Origin: Darksidea phi
Lineage: Eukaryota > Ascomycota > Dothideomycetes > Pleosporales > Lentitheciaceae
Assembly: GCA_030770425.1 (NCBI GenBank)
Contig: JASJFT010000058.1
Location: 62,001-126,000, forward strand
DNA length: 64,000 bases
Reading direction: 5' to 3'
The position numbers and the translations under genes are program-made. The notes below the pieces were generated by a model. It ran no database searches. It was given only the letters and a program-made list of their open reading frames with translations, and was not told the DNA's origin. This document shows positions 35,388 to 46,283 of this stretch, in pieces. Every line of letters starts with the position of its first letter. The stretch's first letter is position 1.

Positions 35388-36388
35388 CGTTCATACAAAC
35401 GGTTCAGATGTGAGTTAGACGGGTGTTTCTTTGATACTCAGTAGCATTGATTTTCATTGAGGTATTTGATTTCTGCCTAAGTAGCGGTGTACTGCATAAA
35501 GGTGTGCTTACGTAGATGATTTGTACTGCTACCACGCACAAGGCTGAGGGCGCCTATTGTGGCAGTGCTGCCGCGTCCATACTCGGAACATCTTCTAGAA
35601 ACTCGGTCCCCAAGAGAAGCATGGGCCCTATAGAGCAAATATTCATGTGTATTTTGGAAGCGAAGTATTCGTAAGCATTCCTATTGAGCGGAAACGTTAG
35701 TTGGCAACCCCACCACGGCATCAGGCTCTCTGCAGACCAGACGCTGAACGACAACCAAGAAGGGATACGTACATAGCTCGGCGATAGAAGTTGCGTCGCA
35801 ACCACAAGGTAGCGCGGCCCCTAGTCTAAAATAACTTTGTACCTAGAACCTTCAACCGGTCCCTTAGGAAAAACACGTTATCACCCGGTAGTTGTTGTCT
35901 AGATGCTTGCGACGAAAGTGTGAGCACACTTACAGGTAACGATTTATCAACAAGAGAGAGCGACCTGACTGCGAAGGAGATAAGGTAGCCCGCGTTGTCT
36001 ATCTCCATGGTAATGAACGCTATTCCAGGTGTCTAGTGTAGCCGAAACGAGACTAGCGCCGAAACTGCAAGCTGGGAAACTTAACCACTCGTCAAAGTCG
36101 TCCAACTCTACGATACCGGCCACCTTTTTGCTTAAAATGCTATGTACATGCCATTGAATCATTGCGCTATGGTTCTCACGGTTTGTACCTCTCAACCTGA
36201 CTGATCGAGTCTCTTGAGGCAATAATGAAGACTCCGCCACTAAGGCCAAGAATACGAGAAGCGTTTATCTGCAACCCCCAGCATCTGCCTTGAGTTGTCC
36301 ACCCAACCTCATCCAAAGGCCTTACAAGAGACGTCCATAATAGCAATGAATTCTTCCGAACTGCAAGCATATCCCGTTTCCATGCAAA
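35388..36388. other. gene-poor stretch
   Basis: Only short frames. The longest, on the minus strand at 35947-36249, was not recognised. No feature is supported. Confidence 0.45.
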
Positions 36389-38027
36389 ATGGCGTCCGCA
36401 ACTTACCAGTACAACCCGCTCACTTCGGAATCGTCATTTCGTGTTCTTCGCCTTTTGACGCCTCGGCCCGCTCTGTCTGATACCGTTGAGATAGGACTAT
36501 GCGAAGCCGACTTAGAGAGCGCCCCGGGGTTTGAAGCTGTTTCGTACGCCTGGGGACAAGAGGGGGCGGATGCGATCATCATATGCAACGGTCTACCACT
36601 TTATGTCACGCCAAACGTGGTGTTGATCCTTCGAGCTTTACTACATCGTGCGAGCTCATTACGAATTCTATGGATGGACTCGATCTGTATCAATCAATCC
36701 TCAATGGCTGAAAGAAACATGCAAGTACCAAGGATGCGCTCAATATACTCCCAAGCGATAAGAGTTTGGGTTTGGCTTGGGGAGGGACACTTTGACATTG
36801 AAGTCGCTTTTGAGTTCCTGTTGGAAGTTACTGGCATATTGGAACGGACTCTTATCATGTGGGGGGTTTTGGAGAAGTCGAACGAGCTGTTTCACGGTGA
36901 GCCAGAATGCCCCGACTATGGTTACGAAAGACTTACTATGGTAGCAAAAATAAGCAGGACTCGCGGACACCATGATCCTGTTGACACCAAATTCATCATT
37001 GACTTTCTCAATCTACCCTGGTTTCGTCGCACATGGACTGTCCAAGAGCTAGTGCTGACACGCGAAGCGATAGTACTCCTCGGCACAGCGCTATTGAAGT
37101 TGAGAATTCATCAGACGTCTTAGAGGAACTATGTCTACCATCTCGTGTTCCTATCCTACCCTCCTGGGTTCCAGACTGGGGCAACACTGATTACGTTAAT
37201 CGCTTTGATTTCCCCTTCGCCGCTACCGGGCGATCGGAGGCTATATGGGAATTTTGTGGCTCGGAATTGATTGTAGCGGGTACTTTGATCGATGAAATGG
37301 CGAACATTGCGCCTTCTTCATCCATCAGTACGCCAGGCTTCAGGCGCGGGTACAACGCTCGGCGGGATGATCTAGGTGATACCTTGAAACGACGTCTAGC
37401 TACCACAGAGCTCGTCCTTACCTTACAAGCCTGGAGCAGACTCAGTAAGCAGCTCAAAACTTACCCGACTGGTCGCTCTCCTGCGCATTCTCCAGATGTA
37501 GCGTTCCTCAGAACGCTAACACAAACAAGCCGCTTTGACAAGCCATTCTTCGACCCTCCGATGTTCGAGTTGAAGACTTTACCTCAATATTAATGGCAAA
37601 CAATCCGGGTAGTAGCGTCAACCTCACAACACTCCACCACAAGGTCCGGTCTAAGCATGAATACGTAAAGATCAAAGATGACTTTGCGAACATTTTTGGA
37701 TGTAGCACCTGTGTAGAGGACTGGTCTGATGAGATGAAGATTCGCCTTTTTCTCAAGGTATACTCGCTGACTGTAGCTTCTATCCAAACACGAGGCCTCT
37801 CTGAATACCTACCAGCGCGCGTTTTTTACGACTAGGGATGGCTATATGGGCATAGGACCGCGCTGGGCCAGGCCTGGCGATTGCGTCGCTCTGATTGCGG
37901 GGTTGAAATTGCCGTTGTGAGGAGGGATGGGTCGAAGTATCGGCTTATCGGGCCTGCGAAGATCCATGGGATTATGCAAGGTGAGCGGTGGGATGCGAGT
38001 CAGCTTGAGATGATGAAGCTTGTTTGA
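36389..38027 (+). pseudogene. heterokaryon incompatibility (HET) domain protein, decayed
   Basis: The N-terminal HET domain is well preserved from the ATG at 36389: FEAVSYAWGQEGADAI, LRILWMDSICINQSSMAERN, QVPRMRSIYSQAIRVWVWLG and FLNLPWFRRTWTVQELVL. The frame then stops at 37121-37123. A second frame (about 37113-37593) resumes with LPSRVPILPSWVPDW, so the usual middle part is missing. A stop at 37591-37593 and at least two further frame changes follow before the conserved C-terminal pieces DGYMGIGPRWARPGDC and RLIGPAKIHGIMQGE. HET proteins govern allorecognition cell death in filamentous ascomycetes. This copy cannot encode a whole protein, though a truncated HET domain of 244 residues remains open. 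Confidence 0.7.
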
Positions 38028-40196
38028 CTTCGCATATAGCTCGAACGAGCGAGTGGTCACGTAACTGGGGGGACCGCGTCGCAATGGGAGAAAGCGGCGC
38101 TTTTCTTACTAGATAGCAACTATTGACATCCCTCCGGATCAGCTCTGCCAACTTTGATCCATCACCCAACCCGTGTGGCTGAAACCGGGGTCCTCAAACA
38201 GGAAATCAATACTTCACGAAAGCCACAATCTCACTGATCTCCTCGCTCGTCACACTCTCGGCGCAAACGCAATCTTAGCAGTCCAATCATTCTAGTTCCT
38301 CGAGGATCGCCCCGCACGTCCACGACAGAACCCCAGGGCACCCCGCATTATTATCATACATGCGGTACGACTTCATCCATCGAAAGCATGCTGCGCACAC
38401 CGATCACGCTTACAATCGGCGTAACCTAAACCGGCTCGCCCTACGTCCGCTCACTGCAGATCGTGGCGTTAAGCCCTGCAGCGATCTCACACCGATGGGC
38501 TTCTGATCAAATTGATTACTTGTTGCATGTATGTTCCCACCCGCGGGTGCTCTGGACCGAGAAGTGAGGTGAGTGGAGAATATGTGGCGGAACAGCCGGG
38601 GTTTTTCCTGTTTCTACGTGCGTAGCTATTTTTATCCGAGGTAGAGCTTTTGTTTTCTGAGTGCTATTTTCGTGTAGTTAATGCCTCGACGTTAATTCAG
38701 CATATTGATCAGCGAGGACACTACGGTACAAGTGCCGCAATGCCTCAGACACCCTTCAACGCAACCGCTACGAAAATTGTGGTAGATCTCATGCATATCG
38801 CTCGTCTTGCCTTGGAGAAATACGCAAAATCCCGCCTCCCCATCGTATCCGCAGCATAGGCGTATCTGCACAGCGTCCCGCCCTACATCGGCCCTCAGGA
38901 CCGAACCTATCCCCCATTCACTCTCCCCCATCCGTCCTTACACACATCGGGGAAACCCAACATAGCCGCCCAGCCCGCATTTCCATCGCCATGCATGAAC
39001 ACCAGTTTGGCAACCTCTACGCACACCAACCCCCCTTCCCACCACCACCAGCACACTTCTCGCTAAAAGCAATATACCCAAATTACCCGGCCAAACTCTA
39101 TATCGGCTCGCCTTTGACACATCTCTGCGCCCGTTCCTCCTTTCGGTTGCTCGTGCATAGATTGGGTATACGAGTTTTGTTCGCCGAGGATTTGCATACA
39201 TGATGCTCGTTGTTTTGAACAGCCTGATTGCGGACGCAGACAAAGCAAGAACGCTGGGAAAAAGGGGACCGGGGCCGTATTCAGCCTGGAGATCTCACGG
39301 TGGAGTGGAGGTGAGGTGAGCGTGTGCGAGGAGGAAGGGTTGGCGCATGAATTCTTGATCTCGGTGGCGACGGTGCCCAACGTGGGAGACGGCACAGAGG
39401 TCATCGATAGCGGACGATATCGAGCCATTGCACATCACTACGCCACGCAAAGCAGGCAGTATACGTAAACCATTGAACACAGAATGGGATGAAACACATG
39501 TTCAATATGAACGAATATGTACCAGCGAAATTCCGCCTGTCTCCCTTGGTTGTGCTACCTAAAAACAAGGAACCGCACTCCACCTCAAAATGCTTCCATG
39601 TAAATCCATATCAAATCCTCACACCAGATAAAATCGCCAGCCAAATCTATCATGCGGATATCCTCGAAATGAAAGAAACAAAGAGACCCCATCATAATCT
39701 CATCTTCCATCAAAGGTATACAAATCATCTCATTCATCGCTCTTCTCGTAAGACATTCCCATTCCAGCCAAGTCCGATAGCCCACGGTACAAACATGAGC
39801 GTCGGTGAAGTAGAAGGAAATTCCCTATCCCTTATCATGTAGAATGTCAGAAGTAAATGGACAAGAAATAGTAAATGGTAGCAGACGAAGATTAAAGGGA
39901 ATTAGTACGCCCCCCTATATGAAGTTTTGGTGATCCCTTGCATGCTTCCCCAAATGTTCTTGCGTACGCCTCGAGAGATGCGAGATTCGATGAATATGCC
40001 GTCGTGCCCATCGCCAACGGCACGGTAATAGTAGAGAGTAGAGCGGCATTGGGCTTTTGTACAGTACGAGAATTGAGACCGGAATGACGGCGAACTGACT
40101 AAACAGAGGGTATATTTGCGCGCAGTGTGTATGCGAAACAGTGTGATGAGGTAATCGTACATATAAATCACGGTATGTTGCTAGGGATGGAGCTTA
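38028..40196. other. gene-poor stretch
   Basis: About 2.2 kb with short frames only. Some stretches on the minus strand (38200-38450) look like worn coding DNA but could not be assigned. The right end holds the 3' flank of the kinase gene. Confidence 0.45.
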
Positions 40197-43100
40197 TTAT
40201 GAATCGGGTGAGGCATCGCCGGAATCATCTGGGGGAGGGATCTTTTTGACGGTTCCGTTGCTTCCGCTGCGCACTGATCGCCGGCGGGCGCGGATTTCCT
40301 TGCGGATGTCGGACCGGGCAAGCTCGGCGTTGGATATGGACTCGCTCCTCGCAAACTCTGTGGGCTTCTTTCTCCCCATAACAAGGAAGTCTTCCTCGTC
40401 TGACTCTTCGTCATCCTCACTCTCAACAGCGTGGTCGCCATCGTAACCGGCAGGATCGTCGGTAGGAGCATCGAATTGGTTCACATGAATCGATTCAGCA
40501 GAAATTGCTGGCACCATTCCCGGGAACGAGTCGATTCGTGAACAATCATCTGGCACAGAGGAATTGGCGGAGGCTACCGAGGGGATGGAGGGGTTGGAGG
40601 TGGATTGCGACATGGAAGTGAACTGCTCCTCCGATGAACTAGACGTCAAAGTTCGCGGTTGGGTCGAGTGTATGATTGGATAGCTTATTGGGCTGGTTCC
40701 ATGCGAAGGTTGACGTTGTTGGTTCAGGAAGTCTTCTACCTTTTGGTGTCGGTAGAAGGTTTCGTCATCGGGACTCGGCGGACAGGCGGCCTGGCTGAGC
40801 GCAGAGGGAGGCCGCTGGATTGTGCCTGAGCGCGGCCGTTCACGGTTGAGGTTTTCTTCCCTCACCCTGCGCCGAACAAATTCGTCTTTAGCTCGGCTGA
40901 ATCTTTCATCCGACGTGTCGCGAGCGTACGGTGTGTGTGCAGCAGCCATATCTACGGCGGGGCCAGCCTCTAGCCCGTGGCTGTGAGCCGCCCAGCTCTT
41001 GTGCAGACGTGAAGAGACCGATGACACGGAGGATTGTCGTGAGGATGCCCTCTCCGTCGGGTCCGGATACTGAAAGTCGGCGAAGTTGGGTGAAGCGCCT
41101 CGGACCAGTGTAGGCGATAAGTCTTTCAAAAGATCTGGCTGGTCCACGTGTCCGGAGGCGACGGCCGTACTTAGAGCTAGACTCGGCACAGCATGCGGAT
41201 CATCGCTCGTCCCGACTAACCTGTCAATCGACTTTGCTCGAGTATGTTCGTTCAGAGGCTTCAGCATCTTCTCGTTGGACCTTGCGTTGTGCACAACACG
41301 TTTCGACATGCCTCCGAAGATGCCGCCTAGATTAGAGCCGCCCGGCGTATCGAGAGCCGTTGGTGTGCCCGGAAGCGCGGGGGGTACACCTGGGGAGACC
41401 GGACCACTCCTGTTGGAAAGATCCGACTGACGTACTGTGCGAATCGAAGCAGCAGAAGACAATGTTGAATACGCGCGGTCAGGCAGATGCGGCCTACTCG
41501 ACAGACCTAATGGGGCTGGGTGCTCGTGAATTTCGGTGCTGTGTGCTGGAGACGCGGTACGAGAAGTTGGACTCTCAAAGTATCGGAGTCGCTCACTCGC
41601 TGCTGGGCTTGCCGTCACACTGTGAGACAGCGGGTGGTCTGACTCGCGCGATTTGCTCAGTGCCTCGTAAATGTACATACCAGGTCCCAAGCTGGGGCGG
41701 CGGCCATCCTGACTAATTGTGCTGCTCGAAGAGTTGGCACTACCGCCGTGGGGTACTTCTTGGCCGCTAGCCGTGCTCTGTGCACGTTTTCTTGACCCCT
41801 GGCGGGTAAGACTTCTGGTTATCTCTCCAACTTTGCGAAATCCGAATTTGAACCGGTCCAAAAGCTGGCTAGTGAAGGGAACAACAGCCTGTTCGATATC
41901 GTCGTTGGAAATCTCAATCTTCCGTCCGTGAGACGACCTATCGGGATCGGTTTCTTCGACCCACGAGTTCAGATTGTCGATATCCCGCGTGAGCCAAGGG
42001 TGGCGCTTGATATCCCTGATGCTTATGCGATCCTGAGGGTTTTTAGCGAGCAAACTGAGAAGGAGATTTCGAAGGTCCTCGTCGACTTCCTCATATTCGA
42101 GATCATGCGCAGCCCGCTTGCTGCTCGTCATTGAATGCGACAGTCGGCCGTGCGAACTAGGCCTGGAACCCGAGGGCTCTGCAACAGGTTTCAGGCGGAA
42201 TTGGGAAATGTATGGCTCATCGTCGGTAATATGCCTCATGAGGAGCCACTGATTGTGGTCGTGAAACGGCACACGTCCGTAGATGAGGCAGAAAAGGGTC
42301 ACGCCAAGTGCCCAGAGATCGATCTCGGGGCCTATTTTGGGCTGATCAATGTCTAGCTCAGTATGACATAGCTCGGGTGCGTAAAAGGCAGGAGTGCCGA
42401 CAGTTTTGGCGAGCTCGATGGCTTCATCCACGGTCTGCGCGTCCGACTCGGACTGGTCTCCACTAGGGTCATCGGCACGCCGGCGTCGCCCGAGATAGGA
42501 TACTCCGAAATCGGAAATTTTGATGCGGTGGTTCTCAGTCACAAGAAGATTGGCCGGCTTGATGTCGCGGTGTATGACGTTTTGGTAGTGGAGATACTCC
42601 AGGCCCAGGACAGTGTCTCGGAACGTCTCCCGTGCCGCTTGTTGGGTCATCACAGGAACATAGCGGAAGTGTTCGGGCACGAGGTCCTCTGCATCTGCGA
42701 GAAACGAGGAGTTGCTGCCAGCCACGCTGTTTGGCCGGCCACGGATCGCTTCTGTGTCATAAGCACCATACATTGTTCCCTCTAAACCAGTTGTCAGGTA
42801 GGTGTCATCGGAGCGAGCGTTAGCCGTGGGTGTGCTCGACCGAAAAGCCGTCTCCATGTTGGCTTCCTGGCCACCGCCGTACTCGTGGTGCTCGGTATAG
42901 CGCGCTCGACTAGGGGGCCTATTCGGCCTCGGTACTGAGGCTCGAGAGCTGTGTGAATCCTCGGACAAGTCGTCCTCGGAATCAGCACCAAGCTCGAGGC
43001 TCCATGGTTCGTTTCCAGTGCGCCGCCGCTCTTTTGCCCAGCGGCGCTGTTGGCGTTCTAGCCTCTGATGGGCAAGTCTGATGATCTTTTCGTCTTCGAG

Positions 43101-44435
43101 TGCTGCACTCTCATTGTCGAAGATGCCCTCTGACTCTCGCTGATAGCGGCGATACTCGACCAGACAAACTTCTTTGGCGCCTTCGGTCCTCCAATGGACC
43201 TCGCCCAGCTTGACGTGCTCCAGGATGATGTACACCTTCTTCTTGGAAGGGTCGTCAATGACTTCGAGCAGTCCAACGATGTTCGGATGACGGGCTTTCT
43301 TCAGGATGGCGATCTCCCGCTTGATCTTATCTTCGTGACTCGTGTTCTTGCCCAATCTGCGGCGTTTCGAGAAGCGGTCGACGATCTTGATGGCCACATT
43401 CTGACCGCTGTTCAAGTCCCTTCCCAACTTGACCTTGCCGTGCACTCCGCGACCTAGCTCGCCGATGACCTCGTAATGATTGACGAGCTTTCGTCCCGAG
43501 ATGGGATCTACGTCAACATCGGCAACATGTGTCTCCTTGAAGTCTTGTCGATGAGTGTAGTGTAGCCAGGGCGTTGATATACTGTCGTCGGATGGTTGCG
43601 AGCGACGCAATGGAGGCGCAGATGGACTGAAGAGGCCAGGGCTGGTTGCAGGGGAGTTGCCGACGGTCCGTGAGCCGGTGTCCATGACGTCGCGTTGGTG
43701 GTCGCCAGGCAGGCCGAAGGTGGAGATGTGTGATACGGAAAAGCCCGAATGGTGCGTTGGGCGGGAGCTCTTCGCACGTAGAATGTGAGGGGCGTGCGAT
43801 GCCGGGTACTGCTGAGTCTGGAGGGCAGCATATGTCTGGTTAGGATACTGGGGTCCATCCCGCAGCGTCGGGGGTATCGATGCGTGGAAGTCCTCCAACG
43901 AGTTCGCGCGCACCGTAGCGATGCTAGCAGTCGACGTGCTAGAGAGGTCTCGTGGGTAGGACGGACGGTCGGTAGGGTCTGCCAAGGCGGGCGATGGGGT
44001 ATGCAGGGGACCGCTCGAACGGCCTCCACTGGTTGTTGGTGAGGGATCGGTCGAGGGGTTCGATCGAGGGATGGCAGAAGAGAGGATGCGTAGGGGCTGC
44101 GGGGAGAAGTAGCTGGGCTCGGCGTCGAGGCCGTGGAGGCGCTCGAGCAGTCGCTCGTTCACCGCATCGGAAACGGAGGGCGCCTCGGAGCGCGGCGTGG
44201 TGTCTTGTTCGTCCTCGCGCCGGGCTACCGGGCATACAGACCCCGCATCGTCGTGTGTGGCGGGCGCGGGACGGCGTGTGGTGTCGTGGGTGAGAGGTGC
44301 GGGGAGCTCGTCGAGTGTCATGTAGCACACGGCGGACGCTGGCGAGTTTGGCTGCGGCGGCTGTTCCACCGTGGGCTCCACGTCCTCGGCTGTCATGGCC
44401 ATCATGAGCTCCGCGTCCTGCAGATTGGCGTTCAT
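40197..44435 (-). CDS. SAK1: Snf1-activating (CaMKK-like) serine/threonine kinase
   Basis: Single exon, 1412 residues. It is the upstream kinase type (Sak1/Tos3/Elm1, Ssp1 in fission yeast) that phosphorylates the Snf1/AMPK activation loop in energy stress. The kinase domain spans about 321-815. It has the Gly loop GELGRGVHGKVKLG, the ATP lysine in VAIKIV (about 350), HRDIKPANLL (HRD about 622-624), DFG in ISDFGVSYLG (about 642) and GTPAFYAPEL. A hydrophilic insert of about 180 residues separates the hinge strand (VYIILEHVKLGEV) from helix D, as in fungal family members. Both flanks are long, Ser/Pro-rich and disordered. The start is the first ATG of the frame (MNANLQDAEL). It is divergent from GPI10. 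Confidence 0.9.
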   Translation of the reverse strand: MNANLQDAELMMAMTAEDVEPTVEQPPQPNSPASAVCYMTLDELPAPLTHDTTRRPAPATHDDAGSVCPVARREDEQDTTPRSEAPSVSDAVNERLLERLHGLDAEPSYFSPQPLRILSSAIPRSNPSTDPSPTTSGGRSSGPLHTPSPALADPTDRPSYPRDLSSTSTASIATVRANSLEDFHASIPPTLRDGPQYPNQTYAALQTQQYPASHAPHILRAKSSRPTHHSGFSVSHISTFGLPGDHQRDVMDTGSRTVGNSPATSPGLFSPSAPPLRRSQPSDDSISTPWLHYTHRQDFKETHVADVDVDPISGRKLVNHYEVIGELGRGVHGKVKLGRDLNSGQNVAIKIVDRFSKRRRLGKNTSHEDKIKREIAILKKARHPNIVGLLEVIDDPSKKKVYIILEHVKLGEVHWRTEGAKEVCLVEYRRYQRESEGIFDNESAALEDEKIIRLAHQRLERQQRRWAKERRRTGNEPWSLELGADSEDDLSEDSHSSRASVPRPNRPPSRARYTEHHEYGGGQEANMETAFRSSTPTANARSDDTYLTTGLEGTMYGAYDTEAIRGRPNSVAGSNSSFLADAEDLVPEHFRYVPVMTQQAARETFRDTVLGLEYLHYQNVIHRDIKPANLLVTENHRIKISDFGVSYLGRRRRADDPSGDQSESDAQTVDEAIELAKTVGTPAFYAPELCHTELDIDQPKIGPEIDLWALGVTLFCLIYGRVPFHDHNQWLLMRHITDDEPYISQFRLKPVAEPSGSRPSSHGRLSHSMTSSKRAAHDLEYEEVDEDLRNLLLSLLAKNPQDRISIRDIKRHPWLTRDIDNLNSWVEETDPDRSSHGRKIEISNDDIEQAVVPFTSQLLDRFKFGFRKVGEITRSLTRQGSRKRAQSTASGQEVPHGGSANSSSSTISQDGRRPSLGPGMYIYEALSKSRESDHPLSHSVTASPAASERLRYFESPTSRTASPAHSTEIHEHPAPLGLSSRPHLPDRAYSTLSSAASIRTVRQSDLSNRSGPVSPGVPPALPGTPTALDTPGGSNLGGIFGGMSKRVVHNARSNEKMLKPLNEHTRAKSIDRLVGTSDDPHAVPSLALSTAVASGHVDQPDLLKDLSPTLVRGASPNFADFQYPDPTERASSRQSSVSSVSSRLHKSWAAHSHGLEAGPAVDMAAAHTPYARDTSDERFSRAKDEFVRRRVREENLNRERPRSGTIQRPPSALSQAACPPSPDDETFYRHQKVEDFLNQQRQPSHGTSPISYPIIHSTQPRTLTSSSSEEQFTSMSQSTSNPSIPSVASANSSVPDDCSRIDSFPGMVPAISAESIHVNQFDAPTDDPAGYDGDHAVESEDDEESDEEDFLVMGRKKPTEFARSESISNAELARSDIRKEIRARRRSVRSGSNGTVKKIPPPDDSGDASPDS

Positions 44436-44608
44436 TCCAGCGTCGGGCGCCCGTTCGCACCGGCGTCGCCTCGCACCTTAGCCAGACAGTGCGACCATAT
44501 CAAAGGCAAGGCGGGGGATTCTTCGCTCAGTCGGTAGCAGTGCAGGGCGCGGGCGGCGGCTGTAGCATGCTGTCGGCGACAAGGGCGAGCAGGACACTGG
44601 TGACGGTC

Positions 44609-44661
44609 GAGGAGAGAGAGAGAGAGAGAGAGAGAGGGTGTGTGTGTGTGTGCGTGTGTGT
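44609..44661. repeat. compound (GA)n(GT)n microsatellite
   Basis: About 14 GA units are followed directly by about 12 GT units with one C interruption. It lies about 175 bases upstream of the SAK1 start codon, probably in its promoter or leader. Confidence 0.9.
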
Positions 44662-45624
44662 GGCGCGCTGGGCGTGGTATAGTAGGTAGGTGGAGGTTGA
44701 GACAAGGATCGAAGTGGACTAACGACGCTCAACCAAGTCGGCTCGCAGCCGTTCCTGGCAATGATAAGCGCGCACTTGGCGTCGAGCAGCCGGCGATATA
44801 TGACGACGGTTAGCGGGCCAGGCGTACGAGAGTAGGTCTGGGGGTGACGGGGCGGACGACAAGCACCGCGCCAGACAAAGCGAAGGGCGAGGGCTAGCGG
44901 GGACAGCGAGGCAGGGCAGGCACTTGTAGGCAAAAACTGGCGGTCCAAGGCCGCGGCGGGCAGCCTGGCGGACGCTGTTGAGGGCGCTTTTTCAGGACTT
45001 GGGGATCTGCTGTCCTCCGCCCAGCATCCGAGCATCAGAGAGCATCCGAGAATCAGGGCATCAGAGCATCAGCGGGCCCGTGCGCGTGCGTCCGTGCGGC
45101 GAACGCGGTCGGTGCGCTCCCCAGCTGCAGGTTTCACACGACGGCGCTAGCGTGCCGGGATGGGAAGGGGCCAATGCAGGGTGGGGCTCAACACGCGCCG
45201 CCCATTGGCCGCGCGCCCGACACCCTGTCCGCACTTTCCCACACGGCTCGCCGACGCTCCCAACAAGGTGCGTGTGGCGCGTCAAGATGGTGGTGGTGGT
45301 GTGGTGGTGTGGTGGGTGGTGAGCACAGTGAAGGGGAGGGTTGCGTCGGAGCTGACGGGTCAACGCCATCGCCATGGGCACTCGACGCATCGAGGCATGT
45401 TGCGGCTGCGGAAGACGGCCGCCCGCGCAGAATTATGGATCGCGGTGGATATTGTATGGCCAGCGAAGCCGGCGAGTGCCGCTGCGCCGGCGCCGTGTGC
45501 GATTAATATTCGGCAGCCGCGATAAGACAGCAGGAGCGACCAGCGCCCTCGACACCGTCCGCTTGTGTCTGCTGTCGGCTGTCGGCTGCGTGCACCCTGC
45601 CCTCCGCGTTGCATCGCTCCTGCT

Positions 45625-45657
45625 CGTCTCGCCTGCTCGCCTGCTCGCCTGCTCGCC
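45625..45657. repeat. tandem CTGCTCGC-type repeat
   Basis: Four near-identical 8-base units (CTGCTCGC) in tandem in the SAK1-GPI10 spacer. A second short array of GGCGACG units lies near 45757-45800. Confidence 0.6.
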
Positions 45658-46283
45658 TGCAGCAGCCGCAGCTTCCCCAGATCTGCGTCTCCTTTTGTGA
45701 TTGCTTCTTCGCTCCCGCCGCCGCACCGAGTTCGTCCACGCGGCCGCCCAGCGAATGGCGACGGGCGACGGGCGACGGGCCTGGCGACGGGCCTGGCGAA
45801 TGGCAAATGGCTGCTCCAGGCGGCCGCCGGCGACCGCGTCGACAAACTCCGCGGCCACGCACACCTGCTGCATCTCCACGACTCGAGCGGCGTCGCAGCG
45901 TCACGGCGGCATGGCGTCACGGCCGGCCGGCGTGCAAGTGCTGTGCAACGCACCAGCACTGTCGTCGACTGCCCCATCGAGCTAGCCCACGGCCTCGCCC
46001 ACGGCCTCGCACAGGCTTTCGTTGTCCCAGCGCCGTGCCGGGCCCGAGCGCGCCGTGGCGGCTGCGGCTGCGATCCAAATCGTCGTGGTGCAGCCGCCCC
46101 TGCTCTTGCGTGCATCGCTTCGTCGGCGCGCGAGAGCACACGCACGCGAGAGCTCCCGCACGCGTTCCAGACCGGCCCGGCGTCGCCATCGTCACCACGC
46201 TGTGCACCTGCAGTCATTCATTCCAACCCCTCCGCAGCCCTTCTCCCTGTACCGCCCGCTGCTGTCTCGTGCTGGACTGCCCA

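Larger units (their letters stand above)
44436..46283. other. GC-rich divergent intergenic region
   Basis: About 1.85 kb between the SAK1 and GPI10 start codons. Long frames are open on both strands at once (for example 45360-46217 minus and 45565-46386 plus), an effect of GC content. Short tandem repeats are present around 45625-45660 and 45755-45810. It probably holds long leaders and both promoters. Confidence 0.55.

Noticed and set aside
38200..38450. Worn coding-like sequence on the minus strand
   Set aside because: Short fragments suggest an old gene, but no family could be named with confidence.
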